A stretch of 64,000 nucleotides of DNA, taken from contig CALKOT010000005.1 of the NCBI GenBank assembly GCA_938092015.1, positions 1 through 64,000 on the forward strand. The letters are read 5' to 3'. Of this stretch, positions 55,275-63,980 are shown piece after piece. The notes beneath the pieces are model-generated. The model was given only the letters and a program-made list of their open reading frames with translations, was not told the origin of the DNA and searched no databases. Position numbers and translations under genes: made by a program. Numbering within the stretch: the stretch's first letter is position 1; every line of letters begins with the position of its first letter. This DNA is from an uncultured Paracoccaceae bacterium (GTDB lineage Bacteria; Pseudomonadota; Alphaproteobacteria; Rhodobacterales; Rhodobacteraceae).

Positions 55275-56837
55275 ATGCGAACCAAATCGCTGCTTGGTGT
55301 ATCGCTCGCAGCCCTTATGGCCGCCAGCCCCGCACTTGCCGAAAACGTACTGCGCTGGACCAGCCAGGGCGACGCCCTGACAATGGACCCGCATTCGCAG
55401 AACGAAGGCCCGACCATCGCGATGAACGGCCAGATCTACGAATCGCTCGTCACCCGTGATGCCGCGCTCGTTCTGCAGCCAGAGCTTGCTGAAAGCTGGG
55501 AAGCCGCCGCTGACGGTTGGACGTTCAACCTGCGCAAAGGCGTGAAATTCCACGACGGATCCGATTTCACTGCTGAAGATGTCGTCTTCTCGTTCGCCCG
55601 CGCGAACCACGAAGCGTCTGACTACAAAGAGCAGGCGAAAAACGTCGTCAGCGTCGAGGTGATCGATGATCACACTGTCAAACTGCTGACATCGGGTCCG
55701 AACCCGATCCTGCCAAACCAGCTGACGTCAATCTTCATGATCGACAAAACCTGGTCCGAAGCGAATAACGTCGTCGCGCCGCAGGACTTCAAAGCCAAAG
55801 AAGAAACCTTTGCGGTTCGAAACGCCAACGGCACCGGCCCCTACAAACTGGTCAGCCGCGCGCCTGATGAGCTGACAGTTCTTGAGGCCCATGGCGGCTG
55901 GTGGGGCAAAGGTCAGTTCCCGGGTAACATCGACAAGATCGAATATCGCCCGATCACGAACGCCGCGACCCGCGTTGCAGCCCTGCTGTCTGGCGAAGTT
56001 GACTTCGTTCTTGACCCGCCATTGCAGGATCTGAAGCGCATCGAAGGCGCTGATGGTCTGAAAGTCACCACCGTGGCTCAGATCCGTTCGATCTTCCTAG
56101 GCATGGACCAGGGTGTTGACGAACTGCGCACCTCGAACATCAAGGGTAAAAACCCGTTCAAAGATCTGCGGGTTCGTAAGGCTATCAACCTCGCCATCGA
56201 CAAAAAAGCCATCCAGCGCGTCGTGATGGAAGGTCTTTCTTTCCCAACCGGCATGATCACACCTCCGGGCGTTCTGGGCAACACGCCTGAGAATGATCCT
56301 TCCTATGGCTTTGATGTTGATCAGGCGAAAGCGCTGATGGCTGAAGCAGGCTATGGCGACGGGTTCTCCGTTCGTCTCGACTGCCCGAACAACCGCTACA
56401 ACAATGACGAAAAGATCTGTCAGGCGGCTGTTGCGATGCTGGCGAAAATCGGCGTGAACGTCAGCCTCGACGCGATCCCGAAAGCGCAGCATTTCCCGAA
56501 AATCCAGAAGCGTGAGACTGACTTCTACATGCTGGGTTGGGGCGTTCCTACGCTCGACAGCCACTATGTGTTCTCATACCTGCTGGATGGCGACGGATCG
56601 TGGAACGCGACCGGCTACAACAACCCGATTGTTGACGCTGTCACCTCAGCCATCGTGACCGAAATCGACATTCCAAAGCGGACTGCGATGATGGATGCGG
56701 CCTGGACCCAGGTGAAAGCTGACATGCCTTACGTGCCGATCCACCACCAGGTGCTGGCATGGGGCATTGCGGACGGATTTGAAATTCCGATCGCAGCTGA
56801 TGATGCGGTTCGCCCGCGTTTCATCGTCAAAAACTAA
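55275..56837 (+). CDS. Dipeptide/oligopeptide-type ABC transporter substrate-binding protein
   Basis: A 520-residue family 5 solute-binding protein. A signal peptide ends at ASPALAE; then comes TSQGDALTMDPHSQNEGPTI, the family signature KGVKFHDGSDFTAEDVVFSF, and GRVLIAP-like late lobes (VRKAINLAIDKKAIQRVVME). It captures peptides or other solutes in the periplasm. AAGGAG precedes the ATG. First gene of an operon with two permeases and a fused ATPase; a hairpin follows it. Confidence 0.92.
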   Translation: MRTKSLLGVSLAALMAASPALAENVLRWTSQGDALTMDPHSQNEGPTIAMNGQIYESLVTRDAALVLQPELAESWEAAADGWTFNLRKGVKFHDGSDFTAEDVVFSFARANHEASDYKEQAKNVVSVEVIDDHTVKLLTSGPNPILPNQLTSIFMIDKTWSEANNVVAPQDFKAKEETFAVRNANGTGPYKLVSRAPDELTVLEAHGGWWGKGQFPGNIDKIEYRPITNAATRVAALLSGEVDFVLDPPLQDLKRIEGADGLKVTTVAQIRSIFLGMDQGVDELRTSNIKGKNPFKDLRVRKAINLAIDKKAIQRVVMEGLSFPTGMITPPGVLGNTPENDPSYGFDVDQAKALMAEAGYGDGFSVRLDCPNNRYNNDEKICQAAVAMLAKIGVNVSLDAIPKAQHFPKIQKRETDFYMLGWGVPTLDSHYVFSYLLDGDGSWNATGYNNPIVDAVTSAIVTEIDIPKRTAMMDAAWTQVKADMPYVPIHHQVLAWGIADGFEIPIAADDAVRPRFIVKN

Positions 56838-56844
56838 GACCTAA

Positions 56845-56872
56845 CGCCGGGGCGGCTGATGCTGCCCCGGCG
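56845..56872 (+). terminator. Intercistronic hairpin after the binding-protein gene
   Basis: CGCCGGGGC GGCTGATGCT GCCCCGGCG: a 9-bp stem with a 10-nt loop and no T run, between the binding-protein gene and the first permease. Such hairpins protect the upstream message or reduce read-through, raising binding-protein levels over permease levels. Confidence 0.65.
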
Positions 56873-56892
56873 CCTCCTCCCGGACCCAATCC

Positions 56893-57861
56893 ATGCTCGC
56901 ATTCATCCTGAAACGTCTGGCGCAATCTGTGCTGGTCATGGCGGTGGTTTCCGCCATCAGCTTTTCGCTATTCAACTTCGTCGGCGACCCAGTCAACAAC
57001 ATGGTTGGCCAGGACGCGACCCGCGAACAGCGGGTGCAAATCCGCATCGATCTTGGGTTGGATGACCCCATTCTGGTGCAATACACCCGTTTTATGGGCA
57101 ATGCGCTGCAAGGTGACTTTGGCCTCAGCTACCGGATCAAACGTCCAGTGGATGAACTGATTTTTGAGCGTCTGCCAGCAACGATTGAACTGGTATTCGT
57201 TTCCGCCATCATCGCGCTGGTCGTTGGCATCAGCCTTGGCGTCTACACCGGGATCAGGCGAAATTCGTGGATATCGCGAACGGTTCTGTCGACCTCGCTT
57301 GTCGGGGTCAGTCTGCCGACCTTCATCATCGGCATCGCACTGATTTATCTGTTTGCCGTGATCCTGCGCTGGCTGCCCTCATCCGGACGCGGCGGCGTGG
57401 TTGATCTGGGCTGGTGGAAAACCAGTTTCCTCACAGTCGATGGCTGGCGAGCCATCATCCTGCCGGCAATCACGCTGTCGCTGTTCCAGCTGACGCTGAT
57501 CCTGCGTTTGGTCCGTGCTGAGATGATGGAAGTGATGCGTACCGACTACATCAAATTCGCCCGTGCGCGCGGACTGGCCGAACGATCCATCAACTTTGTC
57601 CACGCGCTGCGCAACACACTGGTGCCTGTGATCACAATCATCGGTCTGAACATTGGCGGTCTGATTGCGTTTTCGGTGATTACCGAGACGGTGTTCCAGT
57701 GGCCCGGTACCGGTCTGATGTTCATTCAAGCCGTCGATTTTGTCGATGTTCCAATCATGGCGGCGTATCTGGTGTTCGTCGCCTTACTGTTCGTGATCAT
57801 CAACCTCGTGGTCGACATCCTCTATTTCGTGGTCGATCCACGCATCCGGTTGGGAGACTGA
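56893..57861 (+). CDS. Peptide-type ABC transporter permease (DppB-like)
   Basis: A 322-residue inner-membrane permease with about six helices. N-terminal FILKRLAQSVLVMAVVSAIS and the coupling loop YIKFARARGLAERSINFVHA-like segment with LRNTLVPVITIIGLNIGGL are standard for DppB. It pairs with the next gene to form the channel. Four bases separate them. Confidence 0.93.
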   Translation: MLAFILKRLAQSVLVMAVVSAISFSLFNFVGDPVNNMVGQDATREQRVQIRIDLGLDDPILVQYTRFMGNALQGDFGLSYRIKRPVDELIFERLPATIELVFVSAIIALVVGISLGVYTGIRRNSWISRTVLSTSLVGVSLPTFIIGIALIYLFAVILRWLPSSGRGGVVDLGWWKTSFLTVDGWRAIILPAITLSLFQLTLILRLVRAEMMEVMRTDYIKFARARGLAERSINFVHALRNTLVPVITIIGLNIGGLIAFSVITETVFQWPGTGLMFIQAVDFVDVPIMAAYLVFVALLFVIINLVVDILYFVVDPRIRLGD

Positions 57862-57864
57862 CGC

Positions 57865-58803
57865 ATGACCGACCAACCCATCAACATCACGCCATCACGC
57901 TGGCAGAGGCTGAAAGACAACGACATCTACTGGTCGTTCATCAACTCACCCGGCGCCATGATTGCGGCTGCGATCACGCTAATCTGCATCGTCGCCGTGT
58001 TCTCGGCCCCGCTGATCGCGCCGTTCAACCCGTTTGATCCGTCCCAAATCTCGCTTTGGGACGGCAAGCTACCGCCCGCGTGGGCTGAAGGTGGACAGTC
58101 GCAATACCTGCTCGGCACCGACAATCAAGGCCGCGATATGTTGTCGACGATCCTCTATGGCGGGCGATTGTCCGTTCTGGTCGGGATCGCAGCTGTCTGT
58201 CTGGGCATGGTTCTGGGCGTCTCGCTAGGCGTCATCTCCGGCTATATAGGCGGCGCGACCGACGCGATCATCATGCGGATTGCAGACGTGCAGCTGACCA
58301 TTCCCGGCATTCTGCTGGCGATCCTGATCAACGGCATTGGTCGCGCGGTTCTGCCGATTGAGGTGCGGGACGAGTTTGCGATCTACGTCGTCATCCTCGC
58401 CATTGGCCTGACCGACTGGCCACAGTTCGCCCGTGTCGCACGCGGCGCGACACTGGTTGAGGCGAACAAGGAATATGTGCAGGCGGCGCGGGTTATCGGC
58501 CTGCCAAGCTGGCTAATCATGTTGCGGCACATCCTGCCAAACACGCTGCGCCCAGTGCTGGTCATTGCGACCATCGGTCTAGCATTAGCGATCATCGCTG
58601 AGGCGACGCTTTCTTTCCTTGGCCAAGGCATCCCGCCGACCACACCGTCGCTCGGCACACTAATCCGGGTGGGAAACGAATACCTGTTCTCTGGCCTCTG
58701 GTGGATCACGTTCTTTCCCGCCATCGCACTCGTCGTCCTTGTGTTCGCTGTAAACCTTCTTGGCGACTGGATGCGCGATGCCCTTAATCCGAAGTTGCGC
58801 TGA
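57865..58803 (+). CDS. Peptide-type ABC transporter permease (DppC-like)
   Basis: A 312-residue permease: LLGTDNQGRDMLSTILYGGR, the coupling segment EYVQAARVIGLPSWLIMLRH, and LAIIAEATLSFLGQGIPPTT, all DppC hallmarks. Its TGA overlaps the ATG of the ATPase gene. Confidence 0.93.
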   Translation: MTDQPINITPSRWQRLKDNDIYWSFINSPGAMIAAAITLICIVAVFSAPLIAPFNPFDPSQISLWDGKLPPAWAEGGQSQYLLGTDNQGRDMLSTILYGGRLSVLVGIAAVCLGMVLGVSLGVISGYIGGATDAIIMRIADVQLTIPGILLAILINGIGRAVLPIEVRDEFAIYVVILAIGLTDWPQFARVARGATLVEANKEYVQAARVIGLPSWLIMLRHILPNTLRPVLVIATIGLALAIIAEATLSFLGQGIPPTTPSLGTLIRVGNEYLFSGLWWITFFPAIALVVLVFAVNLLGDWMRDALNPKLR

Positions 58804-60515
58804 TGTCTGAGCTTCTTGAAATCAACGACCTAGACGTCGAATTTCCGACCCGGCGCGGTACGGTCAAGGCCGCGCGCGGTGTATCTCTAACCGTAAAGCC
58901 GGGTGAGGTTCTGGGCCTGGTCGGCGAATCCGGCGCGGGCAAATCCACCATCGGCAACGCGATCATTGATCTGTTGGAACGTCCCGGCCGCGTCGCAGGC
59001 GGTTCAATCATGTTCGAAGGGGAAGAACTGCGCGGGCGCACAGAGGATGAGATGCGCAAGGTTCGGGGCGACCGGATCGGGATGATCTTTCAGGATCCAC
59101 AAACCTCGTTGAACCCGCTGCTGACTATCGGTGCGCAGCTGGTTGAGACGATTGAAAAGACGACCGGCATCAAAGGCTCTCAAGCCGATGATCGCGCGGT
59201 TGAGCTGTTGGAGGCTGTCGGCATCACCGAGGCCCGCGCCCGGCTGAAAGCCTATCCGCACCAGTTTTCCGGCGGCATGCGCCAACGCGTTGTGATCGCC
59301 CTCGCTTTGGCGGGCGACCCCGATCTGATCATCGCGGATGAGCCGACAACGGCGCTGGATGTGTCCATCCAGAAACAGATCCTTGACCTGATCAAGAAAC
59401 TCTGTCGTGAGCGGGATCTCGGCGTCATCATCGTCACCCACGACATTGGTGTCATCGCTGAAATCGCCGACCGCGTGTGCGTGATGTATCGTGGTGAGGT
59501 TGTGGAAACCGGGCCCGTCGCGCAAATCCTCGGCGCGCCCAATCACGAATACACCAAATCGCTGATCGCCGCCGTGCCGCGCGCCGACCAACGGCTGCAT
59601 CGCTTTACCTCGGTCGACTATATCGAGGGCGGTGATGAAGAGCGGCGACGCATCGATATCCAGACCCACTGGCTGGGCGAGGCGCGGTCAAAGCCGAGCA
59701 GCGAAGATGCGATTGAGGTCGAAAATCTGAACCTCAGCTTCACCCTGCAAAAAGCTGTGCTGAAGAAGAACCGCAAGATGCTGAAGGCGGTGGACAACGT
59801 ATCCTTCACCGTGAAGCAGGGTGAGGTTTTTGGGCTGGTGGGGGAATCCGGTTCGGGCAAGTCTACAGTCGCACGGCTGATCGCGGGGCTTTACCGACCC
59901 GACAGCGGCACGATCCGCGTGAAGGGCACTGACATCACCACCAAACCGAAATCAGCCGAAGCGGTTGAGGCGCGGCGCGCGGTTCAGATGATTTTCCAAG
60001 ACCCGTACTCGTCCCTCAACGCCCGGATGCGGGTGATGGATGTGGTGGCTGAGCCTATTCGGTTCTACAAAATGACCTCGTCTGAGGCCGAAACCAAACA
60101 GATCGTCCGCGACTTGCTGGATCACGTTGGCCTCGGCGCTGAAGCTGCGATCAAGTACCCGCATGAGTTTTCCGGCGGGCAGCGGCAGCGCATTTCCATC
60201 GCCCGCGCGCTCGCCTCACGCCCCAAGATCCTGATCTGCGATGAGCCGACTTCTGCGCTTGATGTGTCCGTGCAGGCCACCATCCTGAACCTTCTGAAGG
60301 ACCTGCAGGAAGAACTTGGCCTGACCATGCTGTTCATCACCCACGATCTGCCGGTGATCCGCCAGATGTCGGACAGGATTGCGGTCATGCGTCATGGCGC
60401 GATTTGCGAGATAGCGGATACTGACCAGCTGTTCGCGGCGCCAGAGCATGAGTATTCCAAGCACCTGCTGGAACTGATGCCGCGTATGGACCTGCTTGGA
60501 ACAGCAGCGGAGTAA
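58803..60515 (+). CDS. Fused double ATP-binding protein of a peptide-type ABC transporter
   Basis: A 570-residue protein joining DppD- and DppF-like ATPases. Domain 1 has Walker A GESGAGKST, signature FSGGMRQRVVIALA and Walker B LIIADEPTTALD. Domain 2 (from about residue 300) has GESGSGKST, FSGGQRQRISIARA and LICDEPTSALD. Each domain carries the oligopeptide-type C-terminal extension. Both sites look catalytically complete. Confidence 0.95.
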   Translation: MSELLEINDLDVEFPTRRGTVKAARGVSLTVKPGEVLGLVGESGAGKSTIGNAIIDLLERPGRVAGGSIMFEGEELRGRTEDEMRKVRGDRIGMIFQDPQTSLNPLLTIGAQLVETIEKTTGIKGSQADDRAVELLEAVGITEARARLKAYPHQFSGGMRQRVVIALALAGDPDLIIADEPTTALDVSIQKQILDLIKKLCRERDLGVIIVTHDIGVIAEIADRVCVMYRGEVVETGPVAQILGAPNHEYTKSLIAAVPRADQRLHRFTSVDYIEGGDEERRRIDIQTHWLGEARSKPSSEDAIEVENLNLSFTLQKAVLKKNRKMLKAVDNVSFTVKQGEVFGLVGESGSGKSTVARLIAGLYRPDSGTIRVKGTDITTKPKSAEAVEARRAVQMIFQDPYSSLNARMRVMDVVAEPIRFYKMTSSEAETKQIVRDLLDHVGLGAEAAIKYPHEFSGGQRQRISIARALASRPKILICDEPTSALDVSVQATILNLLKDLQEELGLTMLFITHDLPVIRQMSDRIAVMRHGAICEIADTDQLFAAPEHEYSKHLLELMPRMDLLGTAAE

Positions 60516-60518
60516 GTC

Positions 60519-61391
60519 ATGTCTGATCGTGTAATTGGCGTCATCGGCGGCTCTGGCCTTTACCAGATTGACGGGATGACGGGCGCAGAATGGCGCAAGA
60601 TAGATAGTCCATGGGGCGAGCCCTCGGATGAGTTACTGTTCGGCGAACTCGACGGCGCAAAGCTGGTGTTTCTGCCCCGCCATGGACGCGGCCATCGCCT
60701 GTCCCCCACCGACATCAACTACCGCGCCAACATCGATGCATTGAAGCGGGCAGGCGTGACTGAGGTCATCTCTGTTTCCGCTTGCGGATCGTTCCGCGAA
60801 GAAATGGCGCCGGGCGATTTTGTCATTGTCGATCAGTTCATCGACCGCACGGTGAACCGCGAAAAATCCTTCTTTGGTGCAGGCCTCGTCGCCCATGTCT
60901 CAGTCGCTTATCCGACTTGCCCCCGCCTTGGTGATGTTCTGGAAACGGCAGTCAAAGCCGCAGGCGTCACAACCCATCGCGGCGGGACATATCTGGCGAT
61001 GGAGGGGCCGCAGTTTTCGTCTCTCGCCGAGTCGAAGATGTACCGCGAGGCATGGGGCGCGGACGTGATCGGCATGACCAATATGCCCGAGGCGAAATTG
61101 GCGAGAGAGGCTGAGCTTTGCTACGCCACCGTCGCGATGGTCACGGATTACGATAGTTGGCGGCCCAAATCGGGTGAGGTTGATGTGACCGAGATCATGA
61201 AGGTGCTGGCGGCCAACACCGCCCATGCAGCCAAAATGATCGCCAATGTCGCGCCTATGCTGGCTGGCGAGCATTCACCGTGTGAGCATGGTTGCAACAA
61301 TGCGCTGGAATATGCGCTGATCACTGCGCCCGAAGTGCGTGACCCCGCGCTGGTCGCCAAGCTGGATGCGGTCGCGGGCCGGGTTCTGTAA
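60519..61391 (+). CDS. mtnP: S-methyl-5'-thioadenosine phosphorylase
   Basis: A 290-residue purine nucleoside phosphorylase-family enzyme that splits methylthioadenosine into adenine and methylthioribose-1-phosphate for methionine salvage. IGGSGLYQIDGM, the phosphate site PRHGRGHRLSPTDINYRANI, and TEVISVSACGSFREEMAPGD are the MtnP signature. Three bases after the ABC ATPase gene, so in the same transcript. Confidence 0.93.
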   Translation: MSDRVIGVIGGSGLYQIDGMTGAEWRKIDSPWGEPSDELLFGELDGAKLVFLPRHGRGHRLSPTDINYRANIDALKRAGVTEVISVSACGSFREEMAPGDFVIVDQFIDRTVNREKSFFGAGLVAHVSVAYPTCPRLGDVLETAVKAAGVTTHRGGTYLAMEGPQFSSLAESKMYREAWGADVIGMTNMPEAKLAREAELCYATVAMVTDYDSWRPKSGEVDVTEIMKVLAANTAHAAKMIANVAPMLAGEHSPCEHGCNNALEYALITAPEVRDPALVAKLDAVAGRVL

Positions 61392-61409
61392 CGCGCCCAA
61401 TACATGCTA

Positions 61410-61437
61410 CCGTCCCCTCAAGCTGCGCAGGGGACGG
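61410..61437 (+). promoter_or_regulatory. Hairpin covering the ribosome binding site of the dioxygenase gene
   Basis: CCGTCCCCT CAAGCTGCGC AGGGGACGG: a 9-bp perfect stem with a 10-nt loop whose right arm contains AGGGGA, the Shine-Dalgarno sequence, ending three bases before the ATG. It may also end the mtnP transcript, but no T run follows. Confidence 0.5.
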
Positions 61438-61440
61438 CGA

Positions 61441-62307
61441 ATGACCAACTACTTCACCGAAGAAAATTCAGCCGAAACCGTGATCAACGCGATGAGCGAT
61501 GACGCCGATCCGCGCCTGCGTGAGGTCATGTCAGTCGTTATCCGCAAACTGCACGAAGCGGTGAAAGAGATTGAGCCAAGCCAGGATGAATGGATGGCGG
61601 CGATCCAGTTTCTAACAGCCACAGGCCAGAAATGTGATGAATGGCGGCAGGAATACATCCTTGCGTCAGACACCTTAGGCGTTTCGATGCTGGTCGATGC
61701 AATCAATTCCCGCCGCCCCTCTGGCGCGACAGAGAACACGGTGCTGGGCCCGTTCCACGTCGCCAACGTGCCCGAAAGCCCGATGGGTGCAAACCTGTGC
61801 CTGGACGGTAAGGGAGAGCCGATGTTCGTGCACGGCGTCGTGCGCGATCTGGATGGCGCGCCGGTCGAAGGCGTAAAGATGGATGTCTGGCAGGCCAATG
61901 AAGACGGGTTCTATGACGTCCAGCAGAAAGGCATCCAACCAGAGTTTAACTTGCGCGGCGTGTTCCGCACCGGCGCGGATGGGCGATACTGGTTCCAGGC
62001 AGTCAAACCGCTGTATTACCCGGTACCGACCGACGGCCCGGTCGGCGCCCTGATGGAACGGCTGGGGCGCCATTGCTTTCGCCCGGCGCATTTTCACTAC
62101 ATTCTGGAAAAGGACGGTTACGATCGGCTGACGACCCACATCTTCGACCCGGACGATCCCTACATCGGCTCAGACGCCGTGTTTGGCGTGAAGGAAAGCC
62201 TGATGGCGAAGTTTCGACCCATCGATGATGTCGCGCAGGCGGCGGAACATGGGTTTGAGGGGCGGTTTTTTGATGTAGAGCACGATTTTGTTCTGGCGCC
62301 AGTTTAG
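61441..62307 (+). CDS. Intradiol ring-cleavage dioxygenase (catechol/hydroxyquinol 1,2-type)
   Basis: A 288-residue non-heme Fe(III) dioxygenase. The N-terminal helical dimerisation domain contains FLTATGQKCDEWRQEYILAS. The core has ENTVLGPFHV, the iron Tyr in KPLYYPVPTDGPVG, and the remaining ligands in GRHCFRPAHFHYIL (Tyr and two His ligands, plus substrate Arg). The domain order and length suit hydroxyquinol or chlorocatechol 1,2-dioxygenases more than protocatechuate enzymes. No other ring-cleavage pathway gene adjoins it. Confidence 0.87.
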   Translation: MTNYFTEENSAETVINAMSDDADPRLREVMSVVIRKLHEAVKEIEPSQDEWMAAIQFLTATGQKCDEWRQEYILASDTLGVSMLVDAINSRRPSGATENTVLGPFHVANVPESPMGANLCLDGKGEPMFVHGVVRDLDGAPVEGVKMDVWQANEDGFYDVQQKGIQPEFNLRGVFRTGADGRYWFQAVKPLYYPVPTDGPVGALMERLGRHCFRPAHFHYILEKDGYDRLTTHIFDPDDPYIGSDAVFGVKESLMAKFRPIDDVAQAAEHGFEGRFFDVEHDFVLAPV

Positions 62308-63164
62308 CTCACCAGCGTTTTCAGCCACTTGGACATCGCTTCGATGGCTACGCTATCAGCCGATTTTGGCGTAACGATGTAGTAACCGTGGGGGCCATCC
62401 TCATCTGCCCGCCACAACTCCACCAACCGACCTGCTTCGATATCAGCTCGCGCCAGCACTGCCGGCGCCAGCGCGACGCCCTGTCCGTTCACCGCCGCAT
62501 CAAGCGCCAGCCCTGTTTGGTTAAAGCGTAGGGTTTGCGAAGGTCTGGGCGCGCCTGCTTGATCCAACAACGCGTCCCAATGGGCGTGGCCGTCGTAGAT
62601 CAAACGATGGTGGGTCAGCGTTTCATCCATATCGAAAGCACCCGCGGTCTGCGCATAATCAGTGCTGCACACGGCGCAAAGGTTCAGCGGGCACAAGAAA
62701 GCAAAGTTAACGTCGTCGCCAAAAGGCGGCTCCCCTTGCCGGACAGCCATGTCGACGGCGTCTGCACGAAAATTGGCGATGGCCTCGCTGGCCCTGATTT
62801 CCACCACGATATCAGGCTGCAACTCTGAAACCGACGACAGGTTCGGCGCCAGAAGTTTCGTGGCGAAAGAGGGTGGCGCGCTAAGTGTTAGCGTCTGACC
62901 ACTGGCATCCAGCGCATACGTCGCATCCTCGATAATCGCCATCGCACGCCTGATTTCTGCAGTATAGGTCCGCCCCGCCGCCGTAAGCGCAAGCCCGCGA
63001 GCCTTGCGGATGAATAGCTTTTGGCCGAGGTCAGCCTCCAACCGCCGGACCTGTTGTGCGACGGCGCTTTGGGTCAGGTTCAGATCCTCTGCCGCGCGAC
63101 CAAAATTCAAACGACGGGCGGCGGCGTCGAACATGCGTAGGGCATTCAAGCTGGGCAAGTGCAT
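62304..63164 (-). CDS. LysR-family transcriptional regulator (GcvA-like)
   Basis: A 286-residue regulator. The helix-turn-helix LNFGRAAEDLNLTQSAVAQQ with VRRLEADLGQKLFIRKARG and the start PSLNALRMFDAAARRLNF are typical of the GcvA subgroup; the ligand domain follows from about residue 95. Its end overlaps the dioxygenase stop by four bases. It may control the divergent SDR gene, itself or the dioxygenase. Confidence 0.9.
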   Translation of the reverse strand: MHLPSLNALRMFDAAARRLNFGRAAEDLNLTQSAVAQQVRRLEADLGQKLFIRKARGLALTAAGRTYTAEIRRAMAIIEDATYALDASGQTLTLSAPPSFATKLLAPNLSSVSELQPDIVVEIRASEAIANFRADAVDMAVRQGEPPFGDDVNFAFLCPLNLCAVCSTDYAQTAGAFDMDETLTHHRLIYDGHAHWDALLDQAGAPRPSQTLRFNQTGLALDAAVNGQGVALAPAVLARADIEAGRLVELWRADEDGPHGYYIVTPKSADSVAIEAMSKWLKTLVS

Positions 63165-63173
63165 CAGATCATC

Positions 63174-63198
63174 CAGACAGTAGATATTCTACTGTCTG
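63174..63198. promoter_or_regulatory. 25-bp palindrome between LysR and SDR genes
   Basis: CAGACAGTAGA TAT TCTACTGTCTG: perfect 11-bp arms with a 3-nt centre, beginning ten bases upstream of the lysR start codon. The position suits autoregulation. A partial ACTG/CAGT pair extends into the SDR side. Confidence 0.6.
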
Positions 63199-63272
63199 CA
63201 GTGACAAATCATAATTAGTCAAGGCTGGGCCCTCTCACCATATTCCCCTTACCCGGAAAATGGAGAGATGAG

Positions 63273-63980
63273 ATGAGCGATCTGAAAGTAGCATTGATCA
63301 CCGCAGGCGGCAGCGGCATGGGCGCGGACAGCGCACGCAAACTGGCAGAGGACGGCTTTCAGGTCGCGATCCTTTCATCTTCTGGCAAAGGCGAGGCTTT
63401 GGCTGAAGAGCTTGGTGGCATCGGCGTCACCGGGTCGAACCAGTCGAATGAAGACCTGCAAAAACTGGTGGATGCGGCAATGGCGAAATGGGGCCGGATC
63501 GACGTTCTGGTGAACAGCGCCGGCCACGGCCCCCGCGCTGCGGTACTGGAGCTGACGGACGAAGACTGGCACACTGGCATGGACGTCTATTTCCTGAACG
63601 CAGTCCGCGCCACGCGGTTGGTCACGCCAATCATGCAAGCGCAGAAATCCGGCGCGATCATCAACATCTCGACCTTCGCAGCGTTTGAGCCTGACCCGGT
63701 ATTCCCAACCTCAGGCGTCATGCGTGCAGGTCTGGCGGCGTTCACCAAGTTGTTTTCGGACAAGTACGCGGCTGAGAATATTCGAATGAACAACGTCCTG
63801 CCCGGCTTCATCAACTCTCTGCCAGAGAAAGAGGAATTCCGGGATCGCGTCCCGATGGGCCGCTATGGCGATAGTCTGAACGAGATCGCTACGACTGTTG
63901 CATTCCTCGCCGGGCCAGGCGGTGGTTACATCACCGGGCAGAACATCCGCGTGGATGGCGGGATCACCCGGTCGGTCTGA
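63273..63980 (+). CDS. SDR-family protein lacking the usual Tyr/Lys pair
   Basis: A 235-residue SDR-fold protein: ALITAGGSGMGADSARKLAE for cofactor, DVLVNSAGHGPRAAVLELTD, and IINISTFAAFEP for the catalytic-Ser region. Where YxxxK should be, the sequence is PTSGVMRAGLAAFTKLFSD, with no Tyr and Arg in place of Lys. The end GGGYITGQNIRVDGGITRSV is normal. It may be a divergent enzyme class or a non-catalytic SDR. Divergent from the LysR gene. Confidence 0.82.
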   Translation: MSDLKVALITAGGSGMGADSARKLAEDGFQVAILSSSGKGEALAEELGGIGVTGSNQSNEDLQKLVDAAMAKWGRIDVLVNSAGHGPRAAVLELTDEDWHTGMDVYFLNAVRATRLVTPIMQAQKSGAIINISTFAAFEPDPVFPTSGVMRAGLAAFTKLFSDKYAAENIRMNNVLPGFINSLPEKEEFRDRVPMGRYGDSLNEIATTVAFLAGPGGGYITGQNIRVDGGITRSV

